This document shows, in pieces, positions 7,437 through 15,707 of a DNA stretch of 16,826 nt. Within the stretch, counting starts at the first letter, position 1. Each line of letters starts with the position of its first letter. The stretch is from Candidatus Tectimicrobiota bacterium (GTDB lineage: Bacteria; UBA8248; JACPRG01). Both the position numbers and the translations under genes were made by a program. Where the stretch lies: the NCBI GenBank assembly GCA_016190025.1, contig JACPRG010000056.1, positions 1 to 16,826 on the forward strand, read 5' to 3'. The notes beneath the pieces were generated by a model. The model was given only the letters and a program-made list of their open reading frames with translations. It was not told the origin of the DNA and ran no database searches.

Positions 7437-8231
7437 TTAAATTTCCCGAATGACCTTTTTCACGACCGCCGAGTCGATAAAGTCCGCTTTCGCGTTCGCG
7501 GCATCGAGCAGACAGAGGTCACAAATGGTGTTGATCCATCGGGGAATTCCCCCGCTGCTCTGGAAAATGAGGTCCAGGGCCTCCTTCGAGAACAGATTCT
7601 GCTCTAACCCGGCCTTTTTCAAGCGAAAAAAGATGTAATTCACGGTTTGGGCGAGATCCAGAGGGTTCAGGTGGGCCTTGATGGAAATCCGCTGGGCCAG
7701 TTGGGGGATGCGGGCCACGCGCTCCCGCAGCTCTTCCTGGCCGATGAGAAAAAGGGTGAGGAGGAAACGGTCATTGAGCTGGAAATTCAGCAGGAGCCGA
7801 AGCTCTTCGTACGTGGATTCCTCGGTGATGGAGTGGGCCTCGTCCACGATGATGAGGGTATGGCGGTCCTTTTGCAGGTTTTGGATCACCCGCTCGTTGA
7901 GGTGGCTCAGCAGACGGGCCTTGGAATGATTGGAAGGGGTGACGCCGAACTGGTGGAGGATCTCATAGAGAAGGTCCTCCCGGGACATGTTGGGGTTGAC
8001 GACGAGGGAGATGTCGTACCGGCTGTCCGGCAGCTTCTGGATGAAGGCCCGGCTCAGGGTGGTCTTGCCGCAGCCCGCGGCGCCGGTGAGCATGGCCGCC
8101 CCTTTTTTGGACTCCGCAGCGAAAAGCAGCCGCGAGAGGGCCTCCTCGTGTTGAGCCGTGTAATAGAAGAAAAGGGGGTCCGGGACGTTTTCAAAAGGAG
8201 CCCGTTTCAGCTTCCAGTGCGCGAGGTACAA
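7437..8231 (-). CDS. ExeA/MshM-like AAA+ ATPase (paralogue A)
   Basis: This is a 264-residue AAA+ ATPase of the GspA/ExeA-MshM group. It starts 'MYLAHWKLKRAPFENVPDP', the family N-terminus. It has a Walker A GAAGCGKTT (50-58), Walker B LIIVDEAHSI (126-135, D130 and E131), a 'LAQRI' arginine finger (R171) and a sensor-2 'GGIPRWIN'. Aeromonas ExeA carries an extra membrane segment and peptidoglycan-binding domain; both are absent here, so this is the ATPase core alone, as in MshM. The TTG start at 8231 is the only candidate before an upstream stop and gives the conserved N-terminus. The HD-GYP gene follows. The upstream 166 bases contain TTGACT (8387-8392, minus strand) with a weak -10 (8364-8369). 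A TniB-like transposition ATPase is less likely because no transposase is near. Confidence 0.87.
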   Translation of the reverse strand: MYLAHWKLKRAPFENVPDPLFFYYTAQHEEALSRLLFAAESKKGAAMLTGAAGCGKTTLSRAFIQKLPDSRYDISLVVNPNMSREDLLYEILHQFGVTPSNHSKARLLSHLNERVIQNLQKDRHTLIIVDEAHSITEESTYEELRLLLNFQLNDRFLLTLFLIGQEELRERVARIPQLAQRISIKAHLNPLDLAQTVNYIFFRLKKAGLEQNLFSKEALDLIFQSSGGIPRWINTICDLCLLDAANAKADFIDSAVVKKVIREI

Positions 8232-8397
8232 ACGCGAAACCCTTTATTCATGGGGGAAGTGCCGCGCAGTCCGCATGGGGTACACCTCTGAGGCATCGGC
8301 GAAGATCAAAGGCCGCTCCGCCTCGCTCCAACCCAGAATCTCCTGACTCTCGGTGAATTTACGGCTCTAGGCAAAGCCCCTCATTGAGTCAAAAAAG

Positions 8398-9198
8398 CTA
8401 TTTTATGCCGCCCTCTTTCCCGTGTCCATCGGGATTTGCGTTCCGTTCGTGAATGAGGCGCAGGCCCTCCAGGGTCAGGAAAGGGTCTACCTCGTCGATG
8501 AAATCCGTCTCGCGGGCGATGAGCTCCGCGCCCCCGCCTGTCGCGATCACGCGGGGGTTTCCCCCCAGCTCTTGGCGGATGCGCGTCACCATCTCCTTCA
8601 CCAGGCCGACGTAACCGAACAGGATCCCCGCCTGCATGCTGGACACCGTGTTCCGGCCGATGGCGCGCTCCGGCCGGACCAGCTCCACCCGGGGCAGCTT
8701 GGCCGCGTGCTCGAACAGGGCCTCCAGGGAGATGAAGATCCCGGGCGCGATGGCCCCGCCGACGTAATCGCCCTCGGGAGAAATCGCGTCGAAGGTGGTC
8801 GCCGTCCCGAAATCCACGACGATCAGAGGGCATCCGTAGCGCGCAATGCCGGCCACGGCGTTCACGATCCGGTCCGCGCCCACCTCCCTGGGGTTGTCGG
8901 CCAGGATGGGGACCCCCGTGCGGACCCCCGGTCCGACCACCAGCGGTCGGACGCCGAAGAACTGAAGGGAAACCTCTTGGAGGACCGGCAGCAAAGGGGG
9001 CACGACGCAGGACACGGCCAGGGCTTCCACCGCCTCCATCTGGAGGCCCTGGTTCCGGAACAGCTCTCGCAAGAGCACCCCGAACTCGTCCGCCGTCCGG
9101 CCGACCTGAGTCGTGACCCGCCAGTGGACCAGCAGCTGGTCTCCTTGGTATAAGCCGGCCACGGTGTGGGTGTTTCCCACGTCGATCACGAGGAGCAT
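8398..9198 (-). CDS. coaX: type III pantothenate kinase
   Basis: CoaX phosphorylates pantothenate, the first step of coenzyme A synthesis; type III enzymes need a monovalent cation. The ASKHA-fold phosphate motif MLLVIDVGNTHTVAGLY (D6), 'GADRIVNAVAG' (D109) and 'VDFGTATTFDAIS' (D129) are all intact. The length of 266 residues is normal. The ATG at 9198 gives the canonical N-terminus and overlaps the end of birA by 13 bases. The longer open frame upstream is a shadow of birA. CoaX and BirA are often neighbours because the BirA repressor function is fused to or linked with CoaX in several lineages. Confidence 0.95.
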   Translation of the reverse strand: MLLVIDVGNTHTVAGLYQGDQLLVHWRVTTQVGRTADEFGVLLRELFRNQGLQMEAVEALAVSCVVPPLLPVLQEVSLQFFGVRPLVVGPGVRTGVPILADNPREVGADRIVNAVAGIARYGCPLIVVDFGTATTFDAISPEGDYVGGAIAPGIFISLEALFEHAAKLPRVELVRPERAIGRNTVSSMQAGILFGYVGLVKEMVTRIRQELGGNPRVIATGGGAELIARETDFIDEVDPFLTLEGLRLIHERNANPDGHGKEGGIK

Positions 9199-10001
9199 TC
9201 CGCCACCTTTATCTCCGTCACCTCTCCCGAGCGGATCCGGGTGACGCCCGAGGGGGTTTCGACGACCAGGGAGCCGTCCTCGGCGAGGTCCCGGGCCCAT
9301 CCTTCCACGGGGAGACCGCCTTGGACGAACCGGACTCTTTTCCCCAGTGTCGAGGTCTTCCGCCGCCACGCCTCCGCCGCGCGACCGAATCCGTGCCGGA
9401 GCCAGTCCCGGTATCCGGCGTCGAGCGCGTCCAGGATGCCGGCCGCCAGCGCCGCCCTTTCCGGGCGTCGGCCCGTGGCGGCGGCCACCGACGTGGCCGT
9501 CAGCCGGATCTCCGGCGGAAAATCCTCGGGACGCTGGAGGACGTTGACCCCAATCCCCACGACTGCGGTAACGGCGCGCCCTCTCCCCGCGCGGGCCTCC
9601 GTCAGGATCCCGCCCACTTTCAGGCCGCCGTACAGGAGGTCGTTGGGCCATTTCAGCCGCGGCCCGCGCCCCGCCTCCCGCTCCAGCGCCTCGGCGACGG
9701 CCACGCCCGCCACGAGGGTCAGCAGGGCGGGGGAGGAGGCCGATTCCGGAGGGCGGAGCAGGACGGAGAGATACAGACCCGCGCCCGGGGGGGAGAACCA
9801 GGCCCGGCCGAGCCGGCCCCTTCCCTTCGTTTGTGCGTCGGCGGCGACCGCTGTCCCCTCCGGGGCGAGCTCCCGCTCCGCCAGGCGGAAGGCTTCTTCG
9901 TTGGTGGAGTCGAGGCAGGCGCGCCAGCGGATGGGCGCCTCCCCTCCCCGGCTGCGATGGCGGCGAACCTCTTCGGCGAAGTCCGTCACGGTATCTGTCA
10001 C
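9186..10001 (-). CDS. birA: biotin-protein ligase BirA, catalytic-only form
   Basis: BirA activates biotin with ATP and attaches it to acceptor proteins such as acetyl-CoA carboxylase. The protein of 271 residues shows 'DSTNEEA' (31-37), 'QTKGRGRLGRAWFSPPGAG' (57-75) and 'KWPNDLLYGGLKVGGIL' (117-133, catalytic K128). The N-terminal helix-turn-helix of the E. coli repressor is absent, so this is a ligase without DNA-binding function. The GTG at 10001 overlaps the stop of ATPase B in a GTGA arrangement; a second GTG at 9989 has better spacing from the GGAGGGG, and is a plausible alternative start. Its 3' end overlaps coaX by 13 bases. Confidence 0.93.
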   Translation of the reverse strand: MTDTVTDFAEEVRRHRSRGGEAPIRWRACLDSTNEEAFRLAERELAPEGTAVAADAQTKGRGRLGRAWFSPPGAGLYLSVLLRPPESASSPALLTLVAGVAVAEALEREAGRGPRLKWPNDLLYGGLKVGGILTEARAGRGRAVTAVVGIGVNVLQRPEDFPPEIRLTATSVAAATGRRPERAALAAGILDALDAGYRDWLRHGFGRAAEAWRRKTSTLGKRVRFVQGGLPVEGWARDLAEDGSLVVETPSGVTRIRSGEVTEIKVAECSS

Positions 10002-10924
10002 CCCTCCGGCGGGGCTTCGTGCGGGAGCTTGCGCGCCGGGGGCCGAAGGCCCGAAGCGGCGGTTCCCCCGAACTGGGGTGGGCCGGGCTGCGGCGGGGCT
10101 TCCGTGTGCCCGGTCTGAGGCGTCAGCCGCTGCGCGCGGGCCGCCCGCATGACCGTCTCGGTGTCCACCTGGGCGGCGCCCGCCAGAAATCCCTCCAGCA
10201 GGCTCCCGTCGCAGAGGTGGTTGATCCGCCGGGGCAGCCCCCCCGAGATCCGATGGATGGCCCCGACGGCGTCCGGCTGGAAGACCTTCTCCTTGCGTCC
10301 GGCCACCTGAAGGCGGTGGCGGATGTAGCCGTCCGTCTCCGCCGGGGCGAGCGCCTGGAGGCGGGTCACCAGGCTGATGCGCTGGGCGAGGGGTTTGTGT
10401 TGGTCGATTTTCGCTTCGATGCCCGGCTGGCCGATCAACAGAAGGGTCAGCAGGTAGGCGTCCTCCAACTGAAAGTTCAGCAGGAGGCGCACTTCCTCGA
10501 AGGTGTCCTCGCTTTCGATGGAGTGGGCCTCATCGATGAGGATGAGGGTGTGGCGCCCGTCGAGGATGTTGTGGTGAAGCTGGGACTCGATGGCGGTGAG
10601 GGCCTCGCTCTTGGTTTTTGGGGCCGTCGCGACGGCCAGGTCCCGGGCGATCAGCTGAAGCAGCTCCAGGGGGGAGAGCCGGGGGTTTTGCACGAAGGCG
10701 TGCCGGAATTTGTCTTCCTGGTTGATGGAATTCAGCAGCGCGTACGCCAGAAGGGTTTTGCCGGACCCGAAGGGTCCCACCAGGACCCCCGCGCCGTGCT
10801 GGTGCACGCAGAGATAAACCAGCCGGGCCAGGGATTCCCGGTGGGAGGCGGACGGGTAGAGAAACCGGCTGTCCGGGACGTTGGAGAAGGGGAATTCCCG
10901 GAGCCCCCAGTGTTCGAGATACAT
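9998..10924 (-). CDS. ExeA/MshM-like AAA+ ATPase (paralogue B)
   Basis: This 308-residue protein is a close relative of ATPase A in the same window. It shares the N-terminus 'MYLEHWGLREFPFSNVPD', Walker A 'GPFGSGKTLL' (50-59), Walker B 'LILIDEAHSI' (127-136) and 'RLLLNFQLEDAYLLTLLLIGQ' (about 145-165). It differs in a Pro/Gly-rich tail of about 50 residues after the AAA+ core, probably disordered, and it lacks a membrane segment or peptidoglycan-binding domain. The ATG at 10924 is preferred over in-frame codons further upstream because it gives the family N-terminus and has a G-run just before it. Its stop overlaps the birA GTG by four bases. A 7-bp GC hairpin (10958-10978) sits in the 187-base gap to valS. 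Confidence 0.87.
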   Translation of the reverse strand: MYLEHWGLREFPFSNVPDSRFLYPSASHRESLARLVYLCVHQHGAGVLVGPFGSGKTLLAYALLNSINQEDKFRHAFVQNPRLSPLELLQLIARDLAVATAPKTKSEALTAIESQLHHNILDGRHTLILIDEAHSIESEDTFEEVRLLLNFQLEDAYLLTLLLIGQPGIEAKIDQHKPLAQRISLVTRLQALAPAETDGYIRHRLQVAGRKEKVFQPDAVGAIHRISGGLPRRINHLCDGSLLEGFLAGAAQVDTETVMRAARAQRLTPQTGHTEAPPQPGPPQFGGTAASGLRPPARKLPHEAPPEG

Positions 10925-11111
10925 TGCGCCCCCTGCGTTGCTTCCCCGCCGCCGAGCCCCGACCACGCGCCGGTCGGGTCCGAGCGCCCACCGCCAGGGG
11001 AATTCTCGCTCGATTCGTGTTGCCGCGCAAATGGCGGGCTCATCTCCGGCTGAGGGGAACCTGGCGTCCCTTGCGCGGCCGGAGGAAAGAGGGCGGCTCT
11101 TCGCGGGGGGA

Positions 11112-13946
11112 TCAGCGGGCGCCCTCCATCTGGTCGAGGCGCGCCAGGTGCGCCTTCAGCCGGGCGGTGCGGTCCAGCGCCTCGGCGCGGCGGGCCTCGT
11201 TCTCGGCGATGACCTCCGCGGGCGCCCGCTCGCGGAAGCTGGGATTGGAGAGGTTTTTCTCCAGGCGTTCCAGGTCTTTCTGGACCGATTTAAGTTGTTT
11301 CGTCACCCTTTCCTTTTCAGCTGCCACATCCTCGATGAGTCCGTTGAGGGGAATAGTCCATTCTCCCATTGCGGTCGCATCCGTCGCCGAAACGTGTGAA
11401 GGATCTGCTGAAGGCACAACGGACCCGCCAGTTACCGAAACGAATGAGTTGCTATCGATGTTTGCGGCTGCGAAAAAGAAGACTTTTTCAGCTTCAAAGA
11501 TTTCCCAGCCACGCTCCGCTCGTTCTCCGTCAAACTTCCGCACCCTGAGGGGAATCTTCTTGCGCGGGTGGATGTTATTTTCGCTGGACATATTCCAAAT
11601 TCGCGAGATTGCCTCGGTGAGCAGTTCCATTCCCTCCTCGATGCGCGGGTCCAGAAATCGGGGGTCCTGGGAGGGGAAGGCGGCGAGGGCCAGAAGGTCC
11701 GGGTCGCTCTTCCGGCGGGGGATCTGGGACCAGATCTCCTCGGTGATGAAGGGCATGAGGGGATGGAGCAGGCGCAGGGTCGCGTCCAGCACCTCGGTGA
11801 GCATGGCCCGGACGAACCGTTTTTCCGCCTCCGGGCCGGAGGCCAGGCGGGGCTTGGTCTCCTCCAGGTACCAGTCGCAGAACCGGTGCCAGACGAACTG
11901 GTAGACCTCGTGGGCGGCCTCGTTGAACTTGTAGGCGGAGAGGGCCTCCTGGACGGCGCCGGCCGTCCGGTGGAGGGCGCTCAGGATCCAGCGATCGGCG
12001 GGCCGGACGAAAGGGGCCTTGTCGAGGACAGCCGAGAGCGCCGCCTCCCGGGCCTCTTCCTCCCCGGCCTGCGGGTCGGGCTCGAGCTGGCTCAGCGAGT
12101 ACCGGGCCGCGTTCCACAGCTTGTTGCAGAAGTTCCGGTAGCCCTCGATCCGGCCCCCCTGGAACCGGACCTCCCGGCCTTGGGCCGCCAGGGCGGCCAG
12201 GGTGAAGCGGAAGGCGTCGGTCCCGTACTGCTCGATCACGTCCAGGGGGTCGATGATGTTCTTCAGGGACTTGCTCATCTTCCGGCCCTGCTCGTCCCGG
12301 ACCAGGGCGTGGATGTAGACGTCGCGGAAGGGGACGTCCCCCATGAGCTTCAGGCCCATCATGATCATCCGCGCGACCCAGAAGAAGAGGATGTCGAAGG
12401 CGGTGACCAGGGCGGAGGTCGGGTAAAAGGTGCGAAGGGAGTCGGTCCTCTCGGGCCACCCCAGCGTGGAGAAGGGCCAGAGCGCCGAGCTGAACCAGGT
12501 GTCCAGGACATCGGGGTCGCGGAGGAGGTCTTCGCCGCCGCACTGCGGACAGGACCGGGGCTCCCCGCGGGAGACGATGGGGACGGCGTCCGGCTGGAAG
12601 ATGTACTCGCCGTTCTCGTCCCCGGCCGGGACGTATTTCCCCTGGTTGCACTTCAGGCAGTACCAGGCGGGAATCTGATGCCCCCACCAGATCTGTCGGG
12701 AGATGCACCAGTCCCGGATGTTCCGCATCCATTCGAAGTAGGTCTTCGCCCATCCCTCCGGGAGGATGCGGATGCGCCCGTCCTCGACGGCCTCCATGGC
12801 GGGCTGTGCCAGGGGTTGGGTGCGGACGAACCACTGGGGGGTCAGGAACGGCTCGACGACAGTGTCGCAACGGTAGCAGTGCCCCACCGCGTGGCCGTGG
12901 GGCGTCTCCTGCACCAGGACGGAGAGCTCTTTCAGGACCCCCGCCATCCGCCCCCGGGCCTCCTGCACGGTGAGTCCGACGAGCTCTGAGACCCGGTCCC
13001 ACTTGGGGTCCCGGCCCCCCTCGGCCGACAGGGCCTCGCTCACCCGGCCGTCCGCCGTGAAGGCCTTGATCCGCGTCAGGCTGTGGCGTTCGCCGATCTC
13101 GTAGTCGTTGGGGTCGTGGGCGGGCGTGACCTTCAGGGCGCCGGTCCCGAAGTCGCGCGAGACGTAGGCGTCCGCGACGACGGGGACGACCCGGCCCACC
13201 CCGGGGACGATGAGGTTCCGGCCCACCCATTCCCGGTACCGCTCGTCCTCGGGGTGGACGGCGACGGCCGTGTCGCCCAGCATGGTCTCGGGGCGGGTGG
13301 TCGCGATGATCAGCCCCCCGGACGGGTCGTCGGCGGAGGGATACCTGACGTACCACAGGCGCCCCGCCACCTCCTCGTACTCGACCTCCACGTCGGAGAG
13401 CGCCGTCCCGCACCGCGGGCACCAGTTCACCAGCCGCTCGCCCCGGTAGATGAGGCCCTCCTCGTACAGGGAGACGAAGGCCTCCAGGACGGCGCGGGAG
13501 AGCCCTTCATCCAGGGTGAACCGCTCCCGGTCCCAGTCGCACGACGCCCCCAGGCGCTTGAGCTGGTGCAGGATGCGGCGGCCGTACTCCTCCCGCCACT
13601 TCCAGACCTCCTCCACGAAGGCCTCCCGGCCCAGCTCCCTGCGGTGGACGCCTCTTTCGGCCAGGGAGCGCTCGACGACGTTCTGGGTGGCGATACCGGC
13701 GTGATCGGTCCCCGGGATCCAGGCCGTGTTGTGCCCGCCCATCCGCTTCCACCGCGCCAGGATGTCCTGGAGGGTGTTGTTCAGGGCGTGGCCCATGTGG
13801 AGGGAGCCGGTGACGTTCGGGGGGGGGATGACGATGCAGAAGGCGGGGCGCGCGGAGGCGTCTTCCCCGTGGAAGGCGCCGCTCGCCAGCCACCGCTCCA
13901 GCCACCGCTCCTCGGTGGCGCGCGGCTCGTACTGCTTGTTCAGCAT
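11112..13946 (-). CDS. valS: valine-tRNA ligase
   Basis: ValS charges tRNA(Val) and edits mischarged threonine. The 944-residue protein has 'PPPNVTGSLHMGHALNNTL' (residues 41-59, the HIGH motif being HMGH) and KMSKS at 556-560. Paired cysteines in 'CPRCG', 'CYRCD', 'CLKCN' and 'CPQCG' suggest zinc-binding insertions. A C-terminal coiled coil (about residues 865-940), typical of ValS, contacts the tRNA. The length is in the normal bacterial range. The ATG at 13946 starts six bases after the response-regulator stop, so the two are likely co-transcribed. The stretch 11281-11640, near the 3' end, is visibly less GC-rich than the rest of the gene although the protein still reads as ValS. Confidence 0.96.
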   Translation of the reverse strand: MLNKQYEPRATEERWLERWLASGAFHGEDASARPAFCIVIPPPNVTGSLHMGHALNNTLQDILARWKRMGGHNTAWIPGTDHAGIATQNVVERSLAERGVHRRELGREAFVEEVWKWREEYGRRILHQLKRLGASCDWDRERFTLDEGLSRAVLEAFVSLYEEGLIYRGERLVNWCPRCGTALSDVEVEYEEVAGRLWYVRYPSADDPSGGLIIATTRPETMLGDTAVAVHPEDERYREWVGRNLIVPGVGRVVPVVADAYVSRDFGTGALKVTPAHDPNDYEIGERHSLTRIKAFTADGRVSEALSAEGGRDPKWDRVSELVGLTVQEARGRMAGVLKELSVLVQETPHGHAVGHCYRCDTVVEPFLTPQWFVRTQPLAQPAMEAVEDGRIRILPEGWAKTYFEWMRNIRDWCISRQIWWGHQIPAWYCLKCNQGKYVPAGDENGEYIFQPDAVPIVSRGEPRSCPQCGGEDLLRDPDVLDTWFSSALWPFSTLGWPERTDSLRTFYPTSALVTAFDILFFWVARMIMMGLKLMGDVPFRDVYIHALVRDEQGRKMSKSLKNIIDPLDVIEQYGTDAFRFTLAALAAQGREVRFQGGRIEGYRNFCNKLWNAARYSLSQLEPDPQAGEEEAREAALSAVLDKAPFVRPADRWILSALHRTAGAVQEALSAYKFNEAAHEVYQFVWHRFCDWYLEETKPRLASGPEAEKRFVRAMLTEVLDATLRLLHPLMPFITEEIWSQIPRRKSDPDLLALAAFPSQDPRFLDPRIEEGMELLTEAISRIWNMSSENNIHPRKKIPLRVRKFDGERAERGWEIFEAEKVFFFAAANIDSNSFVSVTGGSVVPSADPSHVSATDATAMGEWTIPLNGLIEDVAAEKERVTKQLKSVQKDLERLEKNLSNPSFRERAPAEVIAENEARRAEALDRTARLKAHLARLDQMEGAR

Positions 13947-13952
13947 GAAAGA

Positions 13953-14756
13953 TCAGCCCTCTTCTTTCAGGCGTTGAATCTCCCGTTCGATCCAGATTTC
14001 CGCGAGTCCCGGGACGACCTCCCGGGCCACCCGCTCGACCATCCCGGCGATCTGGGGGGTCAGGTCCCGGAGGGCGTCCCGGATGGCTGAGGCGATGAGG
14101 CCGCGAAGCTCCTCCTCGCCCAGACCTTTGAGCGACTCGGAGAGGGCTTGCCGGACGGCCGACTCGATGGCGGACCGGACCTCCGGGCCCGCCCCGGCGG
14201 TCTCCTTCGCGGCCGGCCCTTTCCTGGGGGAAGGGGGCTTCGGCTCCGACAGGGGCCGGAACGCCTCCTCCTCTGACATCGGCATGTATTCGGCGAAGTC
14301 CAGGGGGCTTTTTTCTTCCATGCGCCTCTCCGTTCTCGCGTCCTCCGCCGGCGCCTCTCGGGCCGGGCCGTTCTCGGGGCCTTCGCCCATGACCTCCAGG
14401 CCGAGGAGGGCCGTCACGGTCTTTCTCAGGTCGTCCGAGCTGAAGGGCTTGGAGAGGAGGGCTTCCGGCGTCACGTCCCAGGGGCGGGAGGCTTCGTCGT
14501 CTTCCCCGGAGAAGAGCACGATGGGGATCGCCCTGAGGCGGGGGTCTTCTTTGATCCTCCGGCACAGCTCCCATCCCCCGATCCGGGGCTTGTCGGCGTC
14601 GGCGACCACGATGTCGGCTCCCTCCTCCTGGAGAATCTCCCAGGCCTCCTCGAGGTCGGACGCCCCTCGGACCGTCAGGTCGGTGTTCTCGAACGTCAGC
14701 CCGACGACTTCCCGAATGGCGACGCTGTCATTGACCAGAAGAAGGGTTTTTGCCAT
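13953..14756 (-). CDS. response regulator with receiver domain and helical C-terminal module
   Basis: The N-terminal receiver domain (about residues 1-115) starts 'MAKTLLLVNDSVAIREVVGLTF', which resembles the 'DDSVTIQKVV' group of regulators common in GC-rich diderms. Phosphorylation-site residues are D53 (in 'VADADKP'), S83 and K103. The first Asp of the acidic pair is Asn here (N9-D10), which may weaken Mg2+ binding. A charged linker (about 125-180) joins a helical C-terminal part ending 'MVERVAREVVPGLAEIWIEREIQRL', also seen in relatives; it is not a DNA-binding domain. The ATG at 14756 has a GAGGG just upstream; an earlier ATG at 14780 lies in a longer overlap with the DUF502 gene. No histidine kinase is in the window. 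Confidence 0.85.
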   Translation of the reverse strand: MAKTLLLVNDSVAIREVVGLTFENTDLTVRGASDLEEAWEILQEEGADIVVADADKPRIGGWELCRRIKEDPRLRAIPIVLFSGEDDEASRPWDVTPEALLSKPFSSDDLRKTVTALLGLEVMGEGPENGPAREAPAEDARTERRMEEKSPLDFAEYMPMSEEEAFRPLSEPKPPSPRKGPAAKETAGAGPEVRSAIESAVRQALSESLKGLGEEELRGLIASAIRDALRDLTPQIAGMVERVAREVVPGLAEIWIEREIQRLKEEG

Positions 14757-15468
14757 CCGAAGCCCTCTGCTTTTCTTCATCGGGCGCCGCGGGCAAGCCG
14801 GGCGGCTTTCCGACGTTGGAGAGAACGGGTCCCGGGGGACCCGGCCTCGGCTTGTACGGGGGCACGATGAGGCCTCCGGCGACCACGTATTTGATGCCGT
14901 CCTCGATGCTCATTTCCAGGGGGATGATCTGCTCTCTCGGCACAAAGATCAGGAGTCCCGACGTCGGGTTCGGCGTTGTGGGAACAAAGACGTTGATGAC
15001 GGTTTCGCGCGTTTGCGCCTGAATTTCCCCTTTGGCCTCGGAGGTGACGAATCCCAATGCGTATATCCCCGGGCGGGGGTACTCGATGAGGACGCAGCGC
15101 TTGAAGCCGTTCTTCTGCTGAAGCGCTATGGTTTCCAGGAGCTGCTTGGAGGCGACATAGACCGTCCGGACGAAAGGGACCTTTCCCAGGATGCGGTCCG
15201 CCAGGCTGAAGATCTGCCGGCCGAAAAAGTTCCGCGCGAACAGGCCCACAAAGTAGATGGCCACGACCATGACGACGATTCCCACACCGGGAATGTCCTT
15301 GGCCTGGTAGCCCAGAAAGCGGAATATCCGGGAAATGTGCGGGCCCAGCACCCCGTCCAGCCGCACGGCCAGGAATTGCAGGAGCATGAAGGTGATCCAG
15401 ATGGGGATGACCACCAGGAGTCCCGCGATAATCACCGTGCGGAAGTGATACCTGAGGGCCTTCAACAT
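14728..15468 (-). CDS. DUF502 family inner-membrane protein
   Basis: The 246-residue protein has two hydrophobic segments (about residues 11-31 and 60-80), and the soluble part matches the DUF502 pattern: 'GRQIFSLADRILGKVPFVRTVYVASKQLLETI' in parts, 'VLIEYPRPGIYALGFVTSE', and 'VFVPTTPNPTSGLLIFVPRE'. The C-terminus (from about 205) is Pro/Gly-rich and probably disordered. Family function is unknown. The ATG at 15468 has a GAGAGG upstream; a possible promoter lies at 15649-15677. Its 3' end overlaps the response-regulator start by 29 bases, so the two are likely one transcript. Confidence 0.92.
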   Translation of the reverse strand: MLKALRYHFRTVIIAGLLVVIPIWITFMLLQFLAVRLDGVLGPHISRIFRFLGYQAKDIPGVGIVVMVVAIYFVGLFARNFFGRQIFSLADRILGKVPFVRTVYVASKQLLETIALQQKNGFKRCVLIEYPRPGIYALGFVTSEAKGEIQAQTRETVINVFVPTTPNPTSGLLIFVPREQIIPLEMSIEDGIKYVVAGGLIVPPYKPRPGPPGPVLSNVGKPPGLPAAPDEEKQRASDGKNPSSGQ

Positions 15469-15648
15469 AAAAACCCGTCCTCTCTGGGAGCGCGGGGAGG
15501 CTCGGCGCCGGGATCATCCGGGAAAGACCCGGGAGCCTCCTGCGGAAGACAAACAAACCCCGGTTGCGGAGTGAACACCTTCACATCGGAGCTGAACCGC
15601 CGGACCCGCATCAGGACTCAGAGCCCCCCCTTCCGGGAATTGAAGAAA

Positions 15649-15677
15649 AATATACACGTCCTCCGATCCAGGTCCAA
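15649..15677 (-). promoter_or_regulatory. promoter candidate for the DUF502-response regulator-valS genes
   Basis: On the minus strand TTGGAC (15677 to 15672) is followed after 17 bases by TATATT (15654 to 15649), a five-of-six -10 match. The -35 match is weak (three of six). It would start transcription near 15642 with a leader of about 170 bases before the ATG at 15468. The AT-rich patch here stands out in a GC-rich region. The 239-base gap 15469-15707 holds nothing else I can assign. Confidence 0.33.
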
Positions 15678-15707
15678 GGCTTTTTTGGACAAAGGCGCCC
15701 CGGACGG

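Noticed and set aside
7437..8231. TniB-type transposition ATPase
   Set aside because: The AAA+ fold is shared, but no transposase, terminal repeats or resolvase are near, and the N-terminus matches the ExeA/MshM type.
9833..11053. 406-codon plus-strand frame opposite ATPase B and birA
   Set aside because: It is a GC shadow of the minus-strand genes.
11575..13422. 615-codon minus-strand frame inside valS
   Set aside because: It is the alternative frame of valS, extremely rich in Arg, Gly and Pro, with no family features.
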